The notes: generated by a model from the sequence alone, not told the origin. DNA of 64,000 nucleotides from Tritrichomonas musculus (GCA_039105265.1 JAPFFF010000003.1:4898001-4962000), one strand, 5' to 3'; shown: positions 51,624-62,681, counted from the first letter of the stretch. Made by a program: numbers and translations.

Positions 51624-54077
51624 TTATTCACATTCATTAGTCCAAATTTCATCTTTATTCAATGAAGCAGGAATTGAAGATTTTGGAAGTAGAGGGCAAC
51701 CAGAAAAAGCGCATGTCTCAATTGATTTTACTGAAGAAGGAATTGTTATTTGTTTGAGTGATGCACATCTTCCAAAAGCGGCTTCCTTTATTATCGTCAC
51801 AGAAGGAGGAATTGTGATTTGTTCAAGTGAAGAGCAACCACAAAACAGAGAATCAGAAATAATGGACATTAATGGAGAAAGGACAACTTTTTTCAGACTG
51901 GTATTATGCAAGAAAGCAGAAGCACCAATGTCAGTTACAGATGGAGGAATTTCGATTTCTTCTAAAGAAGTGCATTCATAGAATGCAGAACCATCAATGG
52001 TATTTAATGAAGAAGGAGAATCAAAAAGAACTTGTCTTAATGAAATGCAGTTTTGAAAAGCATCCTGTCCGATATATGTCACAGAAGAAGGAATCGTCAT
52101 ATAAGTCAATGAAACGCAATCACTGAAAGCTTCATCTTCAATTGTCATCACAGAAGAAGGAATTGAAACAATATAAAGTGATGAGCATCCACTAAAAGCT
52201 CCCCCTTTAATTACTGTAACAGAAGAAGGAATAACAATTTGTCTAATTGTTGAGCAATTTTCAAAACAATAGTTTTCAATCGACTTAATAGAATATGACA
52301 TTATGATTTCATTAAGTGAAGTGCATTGCGTAAAGCAATTCTCGCCAATTGATGTTACTGAAGAAGGGACGAAAACGTTCTTTAATGAAGTGCATTCATT
52401 GAATGCACTTTCAGCAATTGATGTTATCGAATTAGGAATTGAAACTTCAATCAAAGATTTGCATAAATCGAATGAACTTTCCCCGATTGATTTGACAGAT
52501 GAATCAAAGCTAACAAAATTGATTTCTCGATTGTTTCTGAATGTTGTATCAACTGTTCCTGCTTGTGCAAAATATATCGCAATGTAGTAATTGGGGCTAA
52601 TATTTGTGTATCGCAAAACAATTTGATATATTTCTGAAAATGATTCTGATGGATATTTTATTTCAAAGCAAAAACGATCAAATGTATTCTTTATATCAAT
52701 CAATCTAGATGATGTAAGCAAGTTATTTTTATGTATTAATTCAATTGCATTCCATTTCAATTGAACAATGTTGCTTACATCCAATTCGGACAAAACTTTT
52801 CTGTCATTATCATGTATTTCAATGCATTGAATGTCGTTGATTGCAGGAACCTTTTCCAGAAAAGTTATGAGATTGTAAATCTTATTAAATAATGGAATGC
52901 ATTTCCTACTAAATGAGTCTTTTAAGTCTCTTGCAATTTGTTTCTGTGAACTTATTGTAAGTGAATTGAATTCTTTAATACTCATGTCATTTGCAGTAGT
53001 GTAACATCCTAGATAATTCACTTCATTTTGTTGCTGATTATCTTCTTCAATTATTAGGTTATCTTCAAGATTATGATGTGGCTTAATTGAGATTTTTTCA
53101 GTGCTTTTTGTCGTTTGATCATCTTTTTCAATTGATATTTGGTCCTTCATAGCAAAGTCGCAAAAATCATCCAAGTAAAGCCTGAATTCATCTTTATCAA
53201 CATTATCAAGAATGTAATCATCACTACTGAGCATGCTGAATATTTCATCAAATGTGGGTCTTTCATTTGGATCATGCGCCCAGCACTTTTCAATCAACTT
53301 TTTGATTGAGTCTTTAATTTGAGAATCAAATTTTGGCCTTAATTTTTTATTGACAACATTTATTCTGAAAGCAAATTCTGTCATTTTGCCACTTACTAAT
53401 TCGGGATATGGAACACAATCAGTGAGCACTTCATACATCAATATTCCAAAAGCATAAACATCAACTTTTCTATCATATCTTTCTTCTTCCAAAATTTCAG
53501 GTGCCATGTATGGTAATGTGCCCCCATTTTGTGTTTGGCTGTAAGAATGACCTAATTCAAAAATCTTCGACATCCCGAAATCTGTAATATGTGGATTGAA
53601 ATTATCATCTAATAAAACATTGCCAGATTTAAGGTCTCGATGAATTATGCGATGATCATGAAGATATTTCATTCCTCTGGCAACACCTGTAACGATTATT
53701 TGTCTGCTTGTAGCAGTATAATTATCTGGTGCGTTATTCTGTTCAATTTTTTTGAGAACATCAGCTAATGATCCATTTTTTGCAAGATCCATAATAATTG
53801 TAATATTATGCTCCCCATTAAAATCGATTTTTGAATATCCAATAAATTTAATTATTGTTGGATGTTGGACTATAATCATTATGCCTACTTCTCGTTCAAT
53901 AATTCTATTGCATTGATCTTCATCATCACCACAATCTATAATTTTTGCTGCATATGAATTATTTGATCTTTTAGATTCGACTTGATATATTATCCCAAAT
54001 CCTCCTCTGCTGATTCTTTTTCCTTTTTTGAAATTATTGATATTAATTTCATGCTGGTAATCAGATGGGGAATTCAT
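51624..54077 (-). CDS. Protein kinase (TKL-like) fused to BspA-type LRRs
   Basis: The ATG at 54077 gives 817 aa (MNSPSDYQHE); a TTG nine bases upstream is not a sensible start. Residues about 15-290 are a complete protein kinase domain: GKRISRGGFGIIYQV, YAAKIID, IIMDLAKNGSLADVL, HRDLKSGNVLL, ITDFGMSKIF, GGTLPYMAPEIL, DVYAFGILMYEVLT. HRDLKSGN and the substrate region point to the TKL or RIPK-like group. A linker follows, then from about 530 to 810 BspA/LRR_5 repeats (SLKNVFVPSSVTSIGENCF). There is no signal peptide or transmembrane helix, so the LRRs are cytosolic, unlike plant LRR receptor kinases. Catalytic residues are intact. Substrate is unknown. Confidence 0.92.
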   Translation of the reverse strand: MNSPSDYQHEININNFKKGKRISRGGFGIIYQVESKRSNNSYAAKIIDCGDDEDQCNRIIEREVGIMIIVQHPTIIKFIGYSKIDFNGEHNITIIMDLAKNGSLADVLKKIEQNNAPDNYTATSRQIIVTGVARGMKYLHDHRIIHRDLKSGNVLLDDNFNPHITDFGMSKIFELGHSYSQTQNGGTLPYMAPEILEEERYDRKVDVYAFGILMYEVLTDCVPYPELVSGKMTEFAFRINVVNKKLRPKFDSQIKDSIKKLIEKCWAHDPNERPTFDEIFSMLSSDDYILDNVDKDEFRLYLDDFCDFAMKDQISIEKDDQTTKSTEKISIKPHHNLEDNLIIEEDNQQQNEVNYLGCYTTANDMSIKEFNSLTISSQKQIARDLKDSFSRKCIPLFNKIYNLITFLEKVPAINDIQCIEIHDNDRKVLSELDVSNIVQLKWNAIELIHKNNLLTSSRLIDIKNTFDRFCFEIKYPSESFSEIYQIVLRYTNISPNYYIAIYFAQAGTVDTTFRNNREINFVSFDSSVKSIGESSFDLCKSLIEVSIPNSITSIAESAFNECTSLKNVFVPSSVTSIGENCFTQCTSLNEIIMSYSIKSIENYCFENCSTIRQIVIPSSVTVIKGGAFSGCSSLYIVSIPSSVMTIEDEAFSDCVSLTYMTIPSSVTYIGQDAFQNCISLRQVLFDSPSSLNTIDGSAFYECTSLEEIEIPPSVTDIGASAFLHNTSLKKVVLSPLMSIISDSLFCGCSSLEQITIPPSVTIIKEAAFGRCASLKQITIPSSVKSIETCAFSGCPLLPKSSIPASLNKDEIWTNECE

Positions 54078-54904
54078 AACGTCCAAAAAAAAAAAAAAAA
54101 AAAAAAATGACTTGAAAAATTATTCAAATACGAGTTTTTGAATGGATTTTGGTGAAAAATTGTCAGTTTATCTTTTTTCTGAAAAAAATTGTATACTTTA
54201 CAAATTATATTTATTCAATTATATATCTTCAAAAGTTCATCATAATTTCCTCGCATCGTATTTTTGACATTCTTCTTCTAAAAGAAAATATCAATCAAAA
54301 CAACTGATGTATCGTGAAGTATCACCTCATTTTAGTATTAAAACATGCACAAAAGCAAGTAGTTCCATTTAAGATGAAGTTTTCATAGTATGATGAGCAA
54401 GAATCTACTGTATTCAAGCAATATGCACATAGTGAACATTAAGAATCGTATTTAAAAGTTTCAACAAAGATTTGATTGTTTTGTCATTTGAATACTTTGA
54501 TGGAATAAATCAAAACTACTTGCTGATGCTGATAAGCTTGAATTAATCGTTAACGATTGCCCTAAATATTTTTTTGATTGATAGAATATTATTTCACATA
54601 AATAAAGAATCATTTGATTTGAAATAACGTTTCAATAACCTATCTATTTTGACACAATATTTCACTTAAAAATATTTAACCAATTTAAATTGATTTTTAA
54701 AATAATAGTCTGCATAAACTTGTTGAAATTGCTTTGTTCTTGACGGGCCTGAACTATCTGAAGAGATGAGAAGATTAAAATGAGGCATGCTTAACTGGTT
54801 ATAAAGACTAAGTCATAAAATCTAGAATAAGATAGATACAGTTTTTATTTATATTAATCACGCATAAATAAATAAAAAAAAAACTAAAAATAGAATGATT
54901 AAAT
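54078..54904. other. Intergenic region, AT-rich
   Basis: Begins with a run of about 22 A (54086-54108) right before the kinase gene's start. The rest shows no supportable gene; scattered short open stretches around 54300-54500 may be decayed coding sequence. Confidence 0.4.
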
Positions 54905-57900
54905 TCATTCATTTTCTGAAAAAGCTAATTTCACCAATTCTTTTAACTTTTCTTTATCGTCAACTTTTTCAGGCAATTTCATCATCTTCTCGAAAGCCTC
55001 AATATGGCACTTTTTACTCAAACTTTTCTGAACATTTTCAAGCAGCAACTGGAACTCCTTCATATTCTTGCATCTCTCTCTGTTACTAACGAAAATCGAC
55101 AAAATTGCGGGGAAAGCAGCATTGAAACCTGCGATTTTAATGACACTAGTCAAAAGTGAGTCAAAAATAGACAGTGCTTTTTCAATAGAAAAGTGACACA
55201 TAATAACGCTCCACCACTCCTTCACCTGCTCGACTTGTCTGTAGTTTTGCAAGGACGTGCACCACGCAGCGATTGTCTTTGTGATTAGTTTCTCACGATC
55301 GATCATTGAGCTGATGCACTTCAATCTTTCGAGGAGACAAAGGCGAGCGTATTTGAATGAGTTACCGTTATTATAACCGCTGCAATAGAAAATTGAATCG
55401 AAAAATGAGTCGGGGAACTTCCTCATTATTTCAATGTTGTTTGGCGACTTTTTGAGAATTGTCAGCAAGACCCCGACGAAAGTTGCAAAGCACGCGTCGC
55501 TGCTCGAGACGGACATCTTGTTCATGCTCCTGAAGAGAGTCACCTGCTGCTGGTTGATTCCGCTCCGAGTGACGAATGCGCAGATTGTGCGAGCCGAAGC
55601 CGTGATGGACGATGGTAACTTTTTGATAGCATTATAACGGTTAACGATAAGTTCAATTCCTCTTCCAAGAAAAGGGCCGATGCTTGCGCTCTTGATCGAC
55701 AACGTCGCTTGCTCGAGGAGGCGGCAGCCGAGGTTGAACTGCGAAGGAAGAAACGACTTGAGATAGGAGACCGTTAACTCTGGAAAGATGTCGTTTATTT
55801 TCTGTCCAACCGTCGGAAAAGAGGAAGAGACGCCAACAAAGATTTGAATGATCCTTCCGTGCGCATTTGACTTGTAGCCCGCGTATGGGATGAGGTCTCT
55901 TGCAAACTTGACAAGCTCCTGAGGAAATCCAACTTTTTGTGCAACGATCAAGAGTGCTATTGAAATTCCTTCAGTGTCCACTTTTTCAATGATCGGTGAG
56001 AGAGTAGTAACGAGTGCCGAGAGGAAGCTCGATGGTATCGTGGTTTGAATTGATAAAACGGTTGTTAACAATTTCAATGTGACTCTGAATCTACTGAATT
56101 TTGTGCTCTCAAAAAGAAGCTTCATTGAAAGTTTGAATAGGAGACCGTTATCAAATTCAACTTCACCTACCATCGTGCTCAAACAAAGAATGTCACTTTT
56201 TTTAACTTTTTCTGAAACGATCAGAAAATCAAGAAGTTTGTTCGCATTCGACGGTTTTTTAAAAATTTCAATTGAATAGGGACGCCACAAAGTGCGAGTC
56301 CCTCGAAGTGTTCTCAAAAGGTCAATTTCTTGATCGTCGGAGGTCAAATGATTAGCAAGGAATTTAGCAACGATGGGTATCGTCTCTGGTGGGAACTCGA
56401 CTTTGAATTCCTCGAGCTTTATCGTCATTTTCCTTTTTGTCATCGTTTCAATGACTTCTTTCAAAAAGTTCACATTTGAATTTCTGATTGCTTCTTCGAA
56501 AAAGTGGCGAAGTTGATCGTCGCTGACATCGTCTGAAACTTTTGTCGTCGGCTGCTCGTTTTGTTCGTCACTTTGTTGGTCTTCTGTCTTTTGAATTTCT
56601 GTATCGGTCACTTCACCAATTTTTGAGTGAATTGAAGGAACAATTTCAGAAATTTTTGGGAACTTTTTGACAATCATTCTCAAACAGTTTTTGTCAATTT
56701 TTTCCAAAAAATCAGAAATGATTTTCTCTGAGTTTTCCCCTTCTTTCGACACGAATTCAATGTAAGAGGAAGCAACCGATGCATCAGGCCCAATGCCGCT
56801 GTGGTCGGGCTCGAAGCTTGTCAAGAAGTAGGATGCCATTTTGACCAAAAACTGGACAATTTCACTGAATACCTGGCTCTCTGCAATTCTCGATGGACGA
56901 TCATTTTTCACACAAATTCGGCACCATGTTGAATGGACTCTTTCGTCGCTGACAAACTTCAGAATTGAAAGCAAATTTGACAAAATTTCGGTTTTGTCAC
57001 TTTCGTCCATTCCATCGTCCCAGTTCTTCTCGTAGAACTCGGAGCACTCGAGCGGGAAGAGGCGGTGAGAGATCATCGCTGTGGCAATGGCTTCCCTCTT
57101 CGGCGCGTTGCCGAAAATGAAGAAAAGTGCGCATTTCATCGGATAAATGAATACTTTATGATCGTTCCCCGGCTCAGCAATGATGTCCAAGCTGCGGGAT
57201 GAAAGATCATTCTTGATCAGCTCTTTGAAGTACTCCGAATTGTCAATCTTGATTTTGTATGCAACTGTCCGACCAGATATGATCTCAATTGTTGAGAATA
57301 TCGTGCAATAGGCAGCATTGATGACAACACGTCTTTTGCCATGATCAATCTTGAATAATGAAAAGAAATTGAATACATGACACAGAAAATTGACATTGCT
57401 CCAATACATTGGTATGGCTTCGATCAACTTTTCTGAGAAAAAGGTCAAATTTTCACTTTGATAGTTTGAAAATGAAAATTTCGCCAAAATGCTTGTTATC
57501 GTCGAGACACATCGATCCAGTTTCAATAATTCAAAGAAATCACACTTGCTTATAACGATTGCGATGACTTTCTCTAAGTTCCGTCGGTTTAGGTAGGTTT
57601 GATCAGCAAGTGATTTCATTGAATCATTAGCAAGTGACTCGTTTTCGCAGAGACAAAAGTTTATTAGGCATTCTAAAAGTTCAATAAAACATTTTTCGCC
57701 CATTTTCTTGGTGAAAAGTTGAGAATCAATGTTGTTTATAACTTTTAATATATCAAATGAGTGATACCAATTAATAGGCTTTGAAAAAAGAATTTTCCTT
57801 ATAATTGGATGGAATTTATCATGTGGTATACCAGATATAACTCGGTTTATGCATAAAGCAAAAGCTTGAATTGCTGATGACGAGATATCGTTATATCCAT

Positions 57901-58984
57901 TTTGAAGAAATGGCTCAAAAATTGTGAAAACTTCATTTATATCAAATGATGTATTTGATGCAATCGATTTAAACTTGGATCCTAAAACTAAAATAGAATC
58001 TTTTTCAGGATTAGGTTTTAATAGATTTAATGGAAGTTTTAGCATATAAAAAGAAGGCATTGAAATAACTTTCTTTAAATCAATTGTAGCTTGTTTTTCT
58101 AATCCTGAGTCATTGGTGATTTTAAGGGTACAATTAGTTTCATTATTTTCAGTAACAGAAAAATTGAATGAATCGCTTTTAATGGAAAGAATCTGTAAAG
58201 CTGAGTCAAAATCGCCTAAATTTGATTTGTCATCGGAAATAGTATCAATTGCTGCTGCTGCAACTTGAGTGAAATCGATTGTAGAGCTGATTTCTTTTTG
58301 ATAAGTAGTAATCAGAAATGTCAAAAGTGGCATATACTTATGTATTTGAGGCTTAATAAAATCTAAAACTATTTGAAAATACAAAGTAGGATCATTACCA
58401 ACGATTGACGCGATTTTTCGAATTAAAATACGATCTTGATTGTCTTCAATTTGTTTTAGGAATAAGTTTAGTAAAGATTTTAACCATTCTGAACCTAAAT
58501 GCTTAAGTTTGGATAAAACCACTGCAACATGTTCAGAAAAAGTTGCGTCATTTAAAACGAAATGTTGAAATATTGGAATCGATTTAAGAAATTCTGGTAA
58601 AAAAGGTTCAGCGACAAAACTTGATATAAAAGCAAAAGATGAAGCAATAACGGCTGAATTTTTTGTATTTGCTTCCATTGAACATACTACATCTACAAAA
58701 GAATTACGTATTAGCTCTGGATAAAATGGCGCAATCCAACTTAAGAAAGTACCAATTGATTTGCAGGCTGCGACTCTAGTATTAGATGATGGACTTCCAG
58801 AAGCTGCGATTAAAAAATTCCATATTGACTTGAAAATTTCAAGGAGATTATTATTTTGGGATATTTGATAAAAAACATTGGCATTGATTTGATGCTGAAA
58901 ATCATAAAGAACTTTGTTCATATCATACTTATTTGGGTCTGCTTCAATTTCACGAATGAAAGCTATAAATTGATCAATTTCCAT
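54905..58984 (-). CDS. Large HEAT-like helical repeat protein
   Basis: The 1359-aa protein is built from amphipathic helix pairs throughout (e.g. RVAACKSIGTFLSWIAPFYP, ISSSAIQAFALCINRVISGI). This gives a HEAT/ARM solenoid, with a short charged break at about residues 800-830 (TDTEIQKTEDQQSDEQNEQP). There is no membrane segment or signal. Huge HEAT proteins of this size act as importins, Huntingtin-like scaffolds or ubiquitin ligase platforms; no RING or catalytic part is seen here, so function is not assigned. GC content is distinctly higher over the C-terminal coding half (about 54905-57300) than over the N-terminal part. Confidence 0.75.
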   Translation of the reverse strand: MEIDQFIAFIREIEADPNKYDMNKVLYDFQHQINANVFYQISQNNNLLEIFKSIWNFLIAASGSPSSNTRVAACKSIGTFLSWIAPFYPELIRNSFVDVVCSMEANTKNSAVIASSFAFISSFVAEPFLPEFLKSIPIFQHFVLNDATFSEHVAVVLSKLKHLGSEWLKSLLNLFLKQIEDNQDRILIRKIASIVGNDPTLYFQIVLDFIKPQIHKYMPLLTFLITTYQKEISSTIDFTQVAAAAIDTISDDKSNLGDFDSALQILSIKSDSFNFSVTENNETNCTLKITNDSGLEKQATIDLKKVISMPSFYMLKLPLNLLKPNPEKDSILVLGSKFKSIASNTSFDINEVFTIFEPFLQNGYNDISSSAIQAFALCINRVISGIPHDKFHPIIRKILFSKPINWYHSFDILKVINNIDSQLFTKKMGEKCFIELLECLINFCLCENESLANDSMKSLADQTYLNRRNLEKVIAIVISKCDFFELLKLDRCVSTITSILAKFSFSNYQSENLTFFSEKLIEAIPMYWSNVNFLCHVFNFFSLFKIDHGKRRVVINAAYCTIFSTIEIISGRTVAYKIKIDNSEYFKELIKNDLSSRSLDIIAEPGNDHKVFIYPMKCALFFIFGNAPKREAIATAMISHRLFPLECSEFYEKNWDDGMDESDKTEILSNLLSILKFVSDERVHSTWCRICVKNDRPSRIAESQVFSEIVQFLVKMASYFLTSFEPDHSGIGPDASVASSYIEFVSKEGENSEKIISDFLEKIDKNCLRMIVKKFPKISEIVPSIHSKIGEVTDTEIQKTEDQQSDEQNEQPTTKVSDDVSDDQLRHFFEEAIRNSNVNFLKEVIETMTKRKMTIKLEEFKVEFPPETIPIVAKFLANHLTSDDQEIDLLRTLRGTRTLWRPYSIEIFKKPSNANKLLDFLIVSEKVKKSDILCLSTMVGEVEFDNGLLFKLSMKLLFESTKFSRFRVTLKLLTTVLSIQTTIPSSFLSALVTTLSPIIEKVDTEGISIALLIVAQKVGFPQELVKFARDLIPYAGYKSNAHGRIIQIFVGVSSSFPTVGQKINDIFPELTVSYLKSFLPSQFNLGCRLLEQATLSIKSASIGPFLGRGIELIVNRYNAIKKLPSSITASARTICAFVTRSGINQQQVTLFRSMNKMSVSSSDACFATFVGVLLTILKKSPNNIEIMRKFPDSFFDSIFYCSGYNNGNSFKYARLCLLERLKCISSMIDREKLITKTIAAWCTSLQNYRQVEQVKEWWSVIMCHFSIEKALSIFDSLLTSVIKIAGFNAAFPAILSIFVSNRERCKNMKEFQLLLENVQKSLSKKCHIEAFEKMMKLPEKVDDKEKLKELVKLAFSENE

Positions 58985-60314
58985 GATTTATGGAGGTTTT
59001 ATTTGAATTAAAAAGTAAAACCTATTTATCTCATAAAATTAAGAATTTTATCATAATAAAAAGGTTAATATATTTATTTTAAATACTAAAAAAATATATT
59101 TTACTTGTAAAATTCATGAAATTCTTTTATAAGTATAGGAAAATAATGCACAAAATCTAGAAAGAGGAAAGCATAGATGTAGAGAAAGCAAAATGGAAAT
59201 TAAAGCTGAGAGAAACGCAAAGTAGATACTAAAGAAGAAAATGAATTTTACAAAGTTGATCCTTTTACAGATGATGAAGAATCAAGTATTTTAAATCAAT
59301 TAAGTATAATTGATCACATTTTTTCCATTAAATTTTTTAAAATTGCTTCTGAATATCAGGACTATTATTAAAAAAGAACTAAATAAATTGAAGAAATGAA
59401 TATTTTAGGCAGTGAGAAAAATAACATACGCACATCAATATCAGTTTTGGTTATTGCTGGCTCTGTTTTTAAGAATAAAATAATTTGCAAAAATGGAAAA
59501 GAAGAAAATTTTTATGAAAATGCTGAAGATTTGTCTACTGCTTTCTATATATGCGATATGTTCCATAAAGTTTATGGCATTCTATCTTAATAATTACTCA
59601 TTACATCAACTCAACAAGAGAAGTTTATTTCTTGGGCCTTTAATATTGAGAATTTTCATTTATTTCAATATTCTGTTCTTGCTCAAGTTAGAAATATCCA
59701 ATATAAATTCATTTTTAAGATATGGCTACTTAAAAGAGTTGCATTATTTAAAAGCAGCATTATTGATTCAAAACTCAATATATCTAAAAATCATACAAAA
59801 TTATTAGGGAGTTTTTCTAGATCATTGATCTGTTGGCTATTTTGATGATTTTAATTATGGATAGATCAGAAAAGCTCCTAACCAAATTTCTTGTAAGAAT
59901 TTTTAGGACTTTAATGATTTATGTTGCTCCACTTCATTAATTGATCTTATTAAAACTTGTGATGAATTTAGCAAACTTTTTTCAAAACTTTCTGATGAAG
60001 ATTCATCTATATTATTCCAATATTTTAGTAACATTAGTTATATCGATGTTGATAATTCAAGTTTTTTAAGTAGCTTGAAAAGATATATTTGTACAAGTTT
60101 TCAATAGGAATCGCAAGAAAAATTAGAGCAATGTCTTCAATAAGCTGAAACAAATGTATTAATCATTTATAATTCATTTAAGAAACTTTATTTATAGTGT
60201 GTCAATCAATTTGCAACAAAAAAATAATGGATCAGTTAAAATCCGACAAGTTAGATTTTGATTTTATGGGAGAACCGTAAACTTTTGAAAAAGTTGATTG
60301 AAACATAAATAAAA
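58985..60314 (+). pseudogene. Intergenic region with decayed coding sequence (59160-60230)
   Basis: Between two divergent genes, the plus strand holds fragments that look like a broken gene. One is an open stretch at 59396-59587 (NILGSEKNNIRTSISVLVIA). Another is a second stretch in a different frame near 59604-59846 (FISWAFNIENFHLFQYSVLA). Further short pieces extend to about 60230. Many interruptions separate them. The family was not recognised. The immediate upstream 80 bp of the WD40 gene are ordinary AT-rich promoter sequence. Confidence 0.4.
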
Positions 60315-62570
60315 ATGAAACGTGCTTTACAATTAAAGTGCGATTGCTACTCAATTGCGGATGATAATGGCACCCTTGCCGTCGGGAATAAAAAGAATTG
60401 TCAAATTATCGATGTTGAGAATACAATAAAGAAGACATTTGATATTGATAAAAATATTACCATAATAAAAGGTTTACCTTATGTAACGCTTGGCACTGAT
60501 GGAGCAGTTTATATTCTTGGTCCAAAAAATAAATTAATATGTTACTTGTTTCCAGCCCAATATGCTGAAAGCTCGCCAACATCGATTTCATATAGCGTTT
60601 CAACAACTCTTTTAGCTGTTTCAGTTAATGATGTTGTATTGGTTTACGATTTGAATAAGCCTCTCGAGAAATCATTAATTGCTTTGCTTCAAGGGCACGA
60701 AGCTCCTGTAGCAAAGTGCGCATTTTTAACTTATACTGGATACGAGCATCTCATAATTAGTTGCAGTGAAGATCAAAGATTTATTGTATGGGATTTGAAT
60801 AAAAGATGCATGTGTTACGAATCACCATTTGAATCATCATATCCAATCAAAGGAATTGCAACATTTGACACAAATCATATGTTTGCTCTTGCTTTTCAAG
60901 ATGGATTTGTAAGACTATATGATGCATCGCCAATATTGGATGCAAAACCTTCAGTCAAATTTATTCGAATGATAAACGTAACAAAAGTAGAATTTGATGC
61001 TTTTGAAGAAGAGGAAGAACAATCAATTGTGATATCAAAAAACAAACCTCCGAAGCCACAACCAAAGCCAGATATGTCAGGTGAAGCTCCACCATTTATC
61101 ATTGCTGCAGGATCAACTGCTCTTTACGGGCGAGAATACATGCTTTGTGCAACAGCAAATACTGTTGTTTCACTTAACATCTCAACCTTTGAGCGAAATG
61201 TTGTTCATACATTTGATGAAGAAATTCAAGAAGCTTGTTTTGAATCGCTTATTGTTGCAGCCAGAGCTTGTTATTCAACGAATATATACATAAAACGATT
61301 AGCAATTGGAGTTATGCCTGAAGTAGGTCTTCAATTATTCCCTGAGAATCAACCACCCGTATCATCGCCTTTAAATACAGATATACCACTAAAGACAAAG
61401 CAAGCTGTTCCCATTGCTACACTTCATAAAACTGTCAAAAGCAGTGGATATTCACAAAAGCCGCAACCATCACGTTTTACCAAAAAACTAGGAACGACAG
61501 CAGCAGCAAAGAAAGGCGCACCGAAGAAGAAAACAGATGCAGAACCAATTGTCCTAGAATCTGTTAGTTTACCCAAGAAAATGACAAAAGAATATACTCC
61601 ACTTGAAGCTCCACTTTCAACTGCCTCGTTATCAGCAGATGGAAAACGATTGATATGTGCAGATAATTCCGGCACCATTGTTTTTGTCAAAATGAAATCT
61701 ACGCCAGCATATCTTGGACATACTCAACCAATCACTTCCCTTTCATGGAACACCACTCATGGTTTTATCAGTGCCTCGCTAGACAAGACAGTCAAATTCT
61801 GGGACATTGATCGGCCTGATCCACTTTTAACAATCAATAAAACAAAAAGTGAAACAAAAGGACCAGCATTTTCAGACGACATTAACGGTGCTTCACATTT
61901 CTGGAACGACAAGTTTGTTCTTCTCGCTTCAGGACAATCACTTCTACTTTATGGCTACCATCTGCCATCGCTCAATGCGAATGCAAAGACAGTTGCCGAC
62001 ATGCATCAAACAGGAACCTACAAAATGATCAAAAGTGTCAATTTAGAAAGCAGCGATGGAAAGATAATTTCAATGTCTGCATCAAATGTGCCAATGTCAC
62101 CAATTGCTCTCGTTGCAACAACTGCAAAGTCAATTCATGCAGTTGACTTTTTCTCAGGAACAAAAATTTTGGATTTAGAAACGCATCATGAAAGACCAAT
62201 TTTCTCAATAACCGCCAACTATGGTGGAATCTTCACTCCAAGAAGCCAGGAAACACCTGATCTTGCCTTGACTGGCGCTTTGGATGAAACATTCAAGCTT
62301 TGGGATCTCAGAAGTGCCAGATGCGAGAGAACAATGGTTTGTGGCTCGAGAACGGTTAAAGTTGGCTCTTGCTTCTCACCTGATTCAAGATATGTGGCAT
62401 TGGGAACTGAAAGATTAGGAATAGAGATTTGGGACATTGGTGAAGGCAAATCTGTTGCAAAGATTAAGGACGAATTAAGAGGACAGACTATTCAGTATTT
62501 GGAATGGAACCCAGGAACTGGAAAATTAACTTGTGGAACAGAAGCTGGTGTTATTAAAGTGTTTTCATAA
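60315..62570 (+). CDS. WDR27: WD40-repeat protein, WDR27-like
   Basis: This 751-aa protein has two WD40 propellers. The N-terminal one covers about residues 15-330 (LQGHEAPVAKCAFLTYTGYE, SEDQRFIVWDLNKR) and the C-terminal one about 435-750 (YLGHTQPITSLSWN, SLDKTVKFWDIDR, GALDETFKLWDLRSARCER). They are joined by a basic, Pro/Lys-rich linker (about 355-425, KKGAPKKKTDAEP). The C-terminal block LWDLRSARCER followed by FSPDSRYVALGTERLGIEIWDIG resembles vertebrate WDR27 (WDLRTLRCER... FSPCGRFAACG), a protein linked to cilia in comparative surveys. The family call is from memory of that motif and not certain; WD40 identity is firm. Length (human about 830) is compatible. Confidence 0.8.
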   Translation: MKRALQLKCDCYSIADDNGTLAVGNKKNCQIIDVENTIKKTFDIDKNITIIKGLPYVTLGTDGAVYILGPKNKLICYLFPAQYAESSPTSISYSVSTTLLAVSVNDVVLVYDLNKPLEKSLIALLQGHEAPVAKCAFLTYTGYEHLIISCSEDQRFIVWDLNKRCMCYESPFESSYPIKGIATFDTNHMFALAFQDGFVRLYDASPILDAKPSVKFIRMINVTKVEFDAFEEEEEQSIVISKNKPPKPQPKPDMSGEAPPFIIAAGSTALYGREYMLCATANTVVSLNISTFERNVVHTFDEEIQEACFESLIVAARACYSTNIYIKRLAIGVMPEVGLQLFPENQPPVSSPLNTDIPLKTKQAVPIATLHKTVKSSGYSQKPQPSRFTKKLGTTAAAKKGAPKKKTDAEPIVLESVSLPKKMTKEYTPLEAPLSTASLSADGKRLICADNSGTIVFVKMKSTPAYLGHTQPITSLSWNTTHGFISASLDKTVKFWDIDRPDPLLTINKTKSETKGPAFSDDINGASHFWNDKFVLLASGQSLLLYGYHLPSLNANAKTVADMHQTGTYKMIKSVNLESSDGKIISMSASNVPMSPIALVATTAKSIHAVDFFSGTKILDLETHHERPIFSITANYGGIFTPRSQETPDLALTGALDETFKLWDLRSARCERTMVCGSRTVKVGSCFSPDSRYVALGTERLGIEIWDIGEGKSVAKIKDELRGQTIQYLEWNPGTGKLTCGTEAGVIKVFS

Positions 62571-62681
62571 AATATAAAGTTATTCTTTCATGTTAAAATA
62601 AAAAAATGATGTATTTTTTAATTCACATGTCATGAAATTTAAAAAAATAAAAATATGAAAGTAATAAAAAAGAATACAATT
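62571..62681. other. Convergent spacer
   Basis: About 110 bp between the ends of the WD40 and membrane protein genes; AT-rich 3' flank. Confidence 0.5.

Noticed and set aside
54078-54086. TTG start for the kinase-LRR protein
   Set aside because: ATG at 54077 is three codons downstream and no domain is lost.
61424-61690. Antisense ORFs inside the WD40 and BspA-like genes
   Set aside because: They are shadows of strongly supported coding sequence on the other strand.
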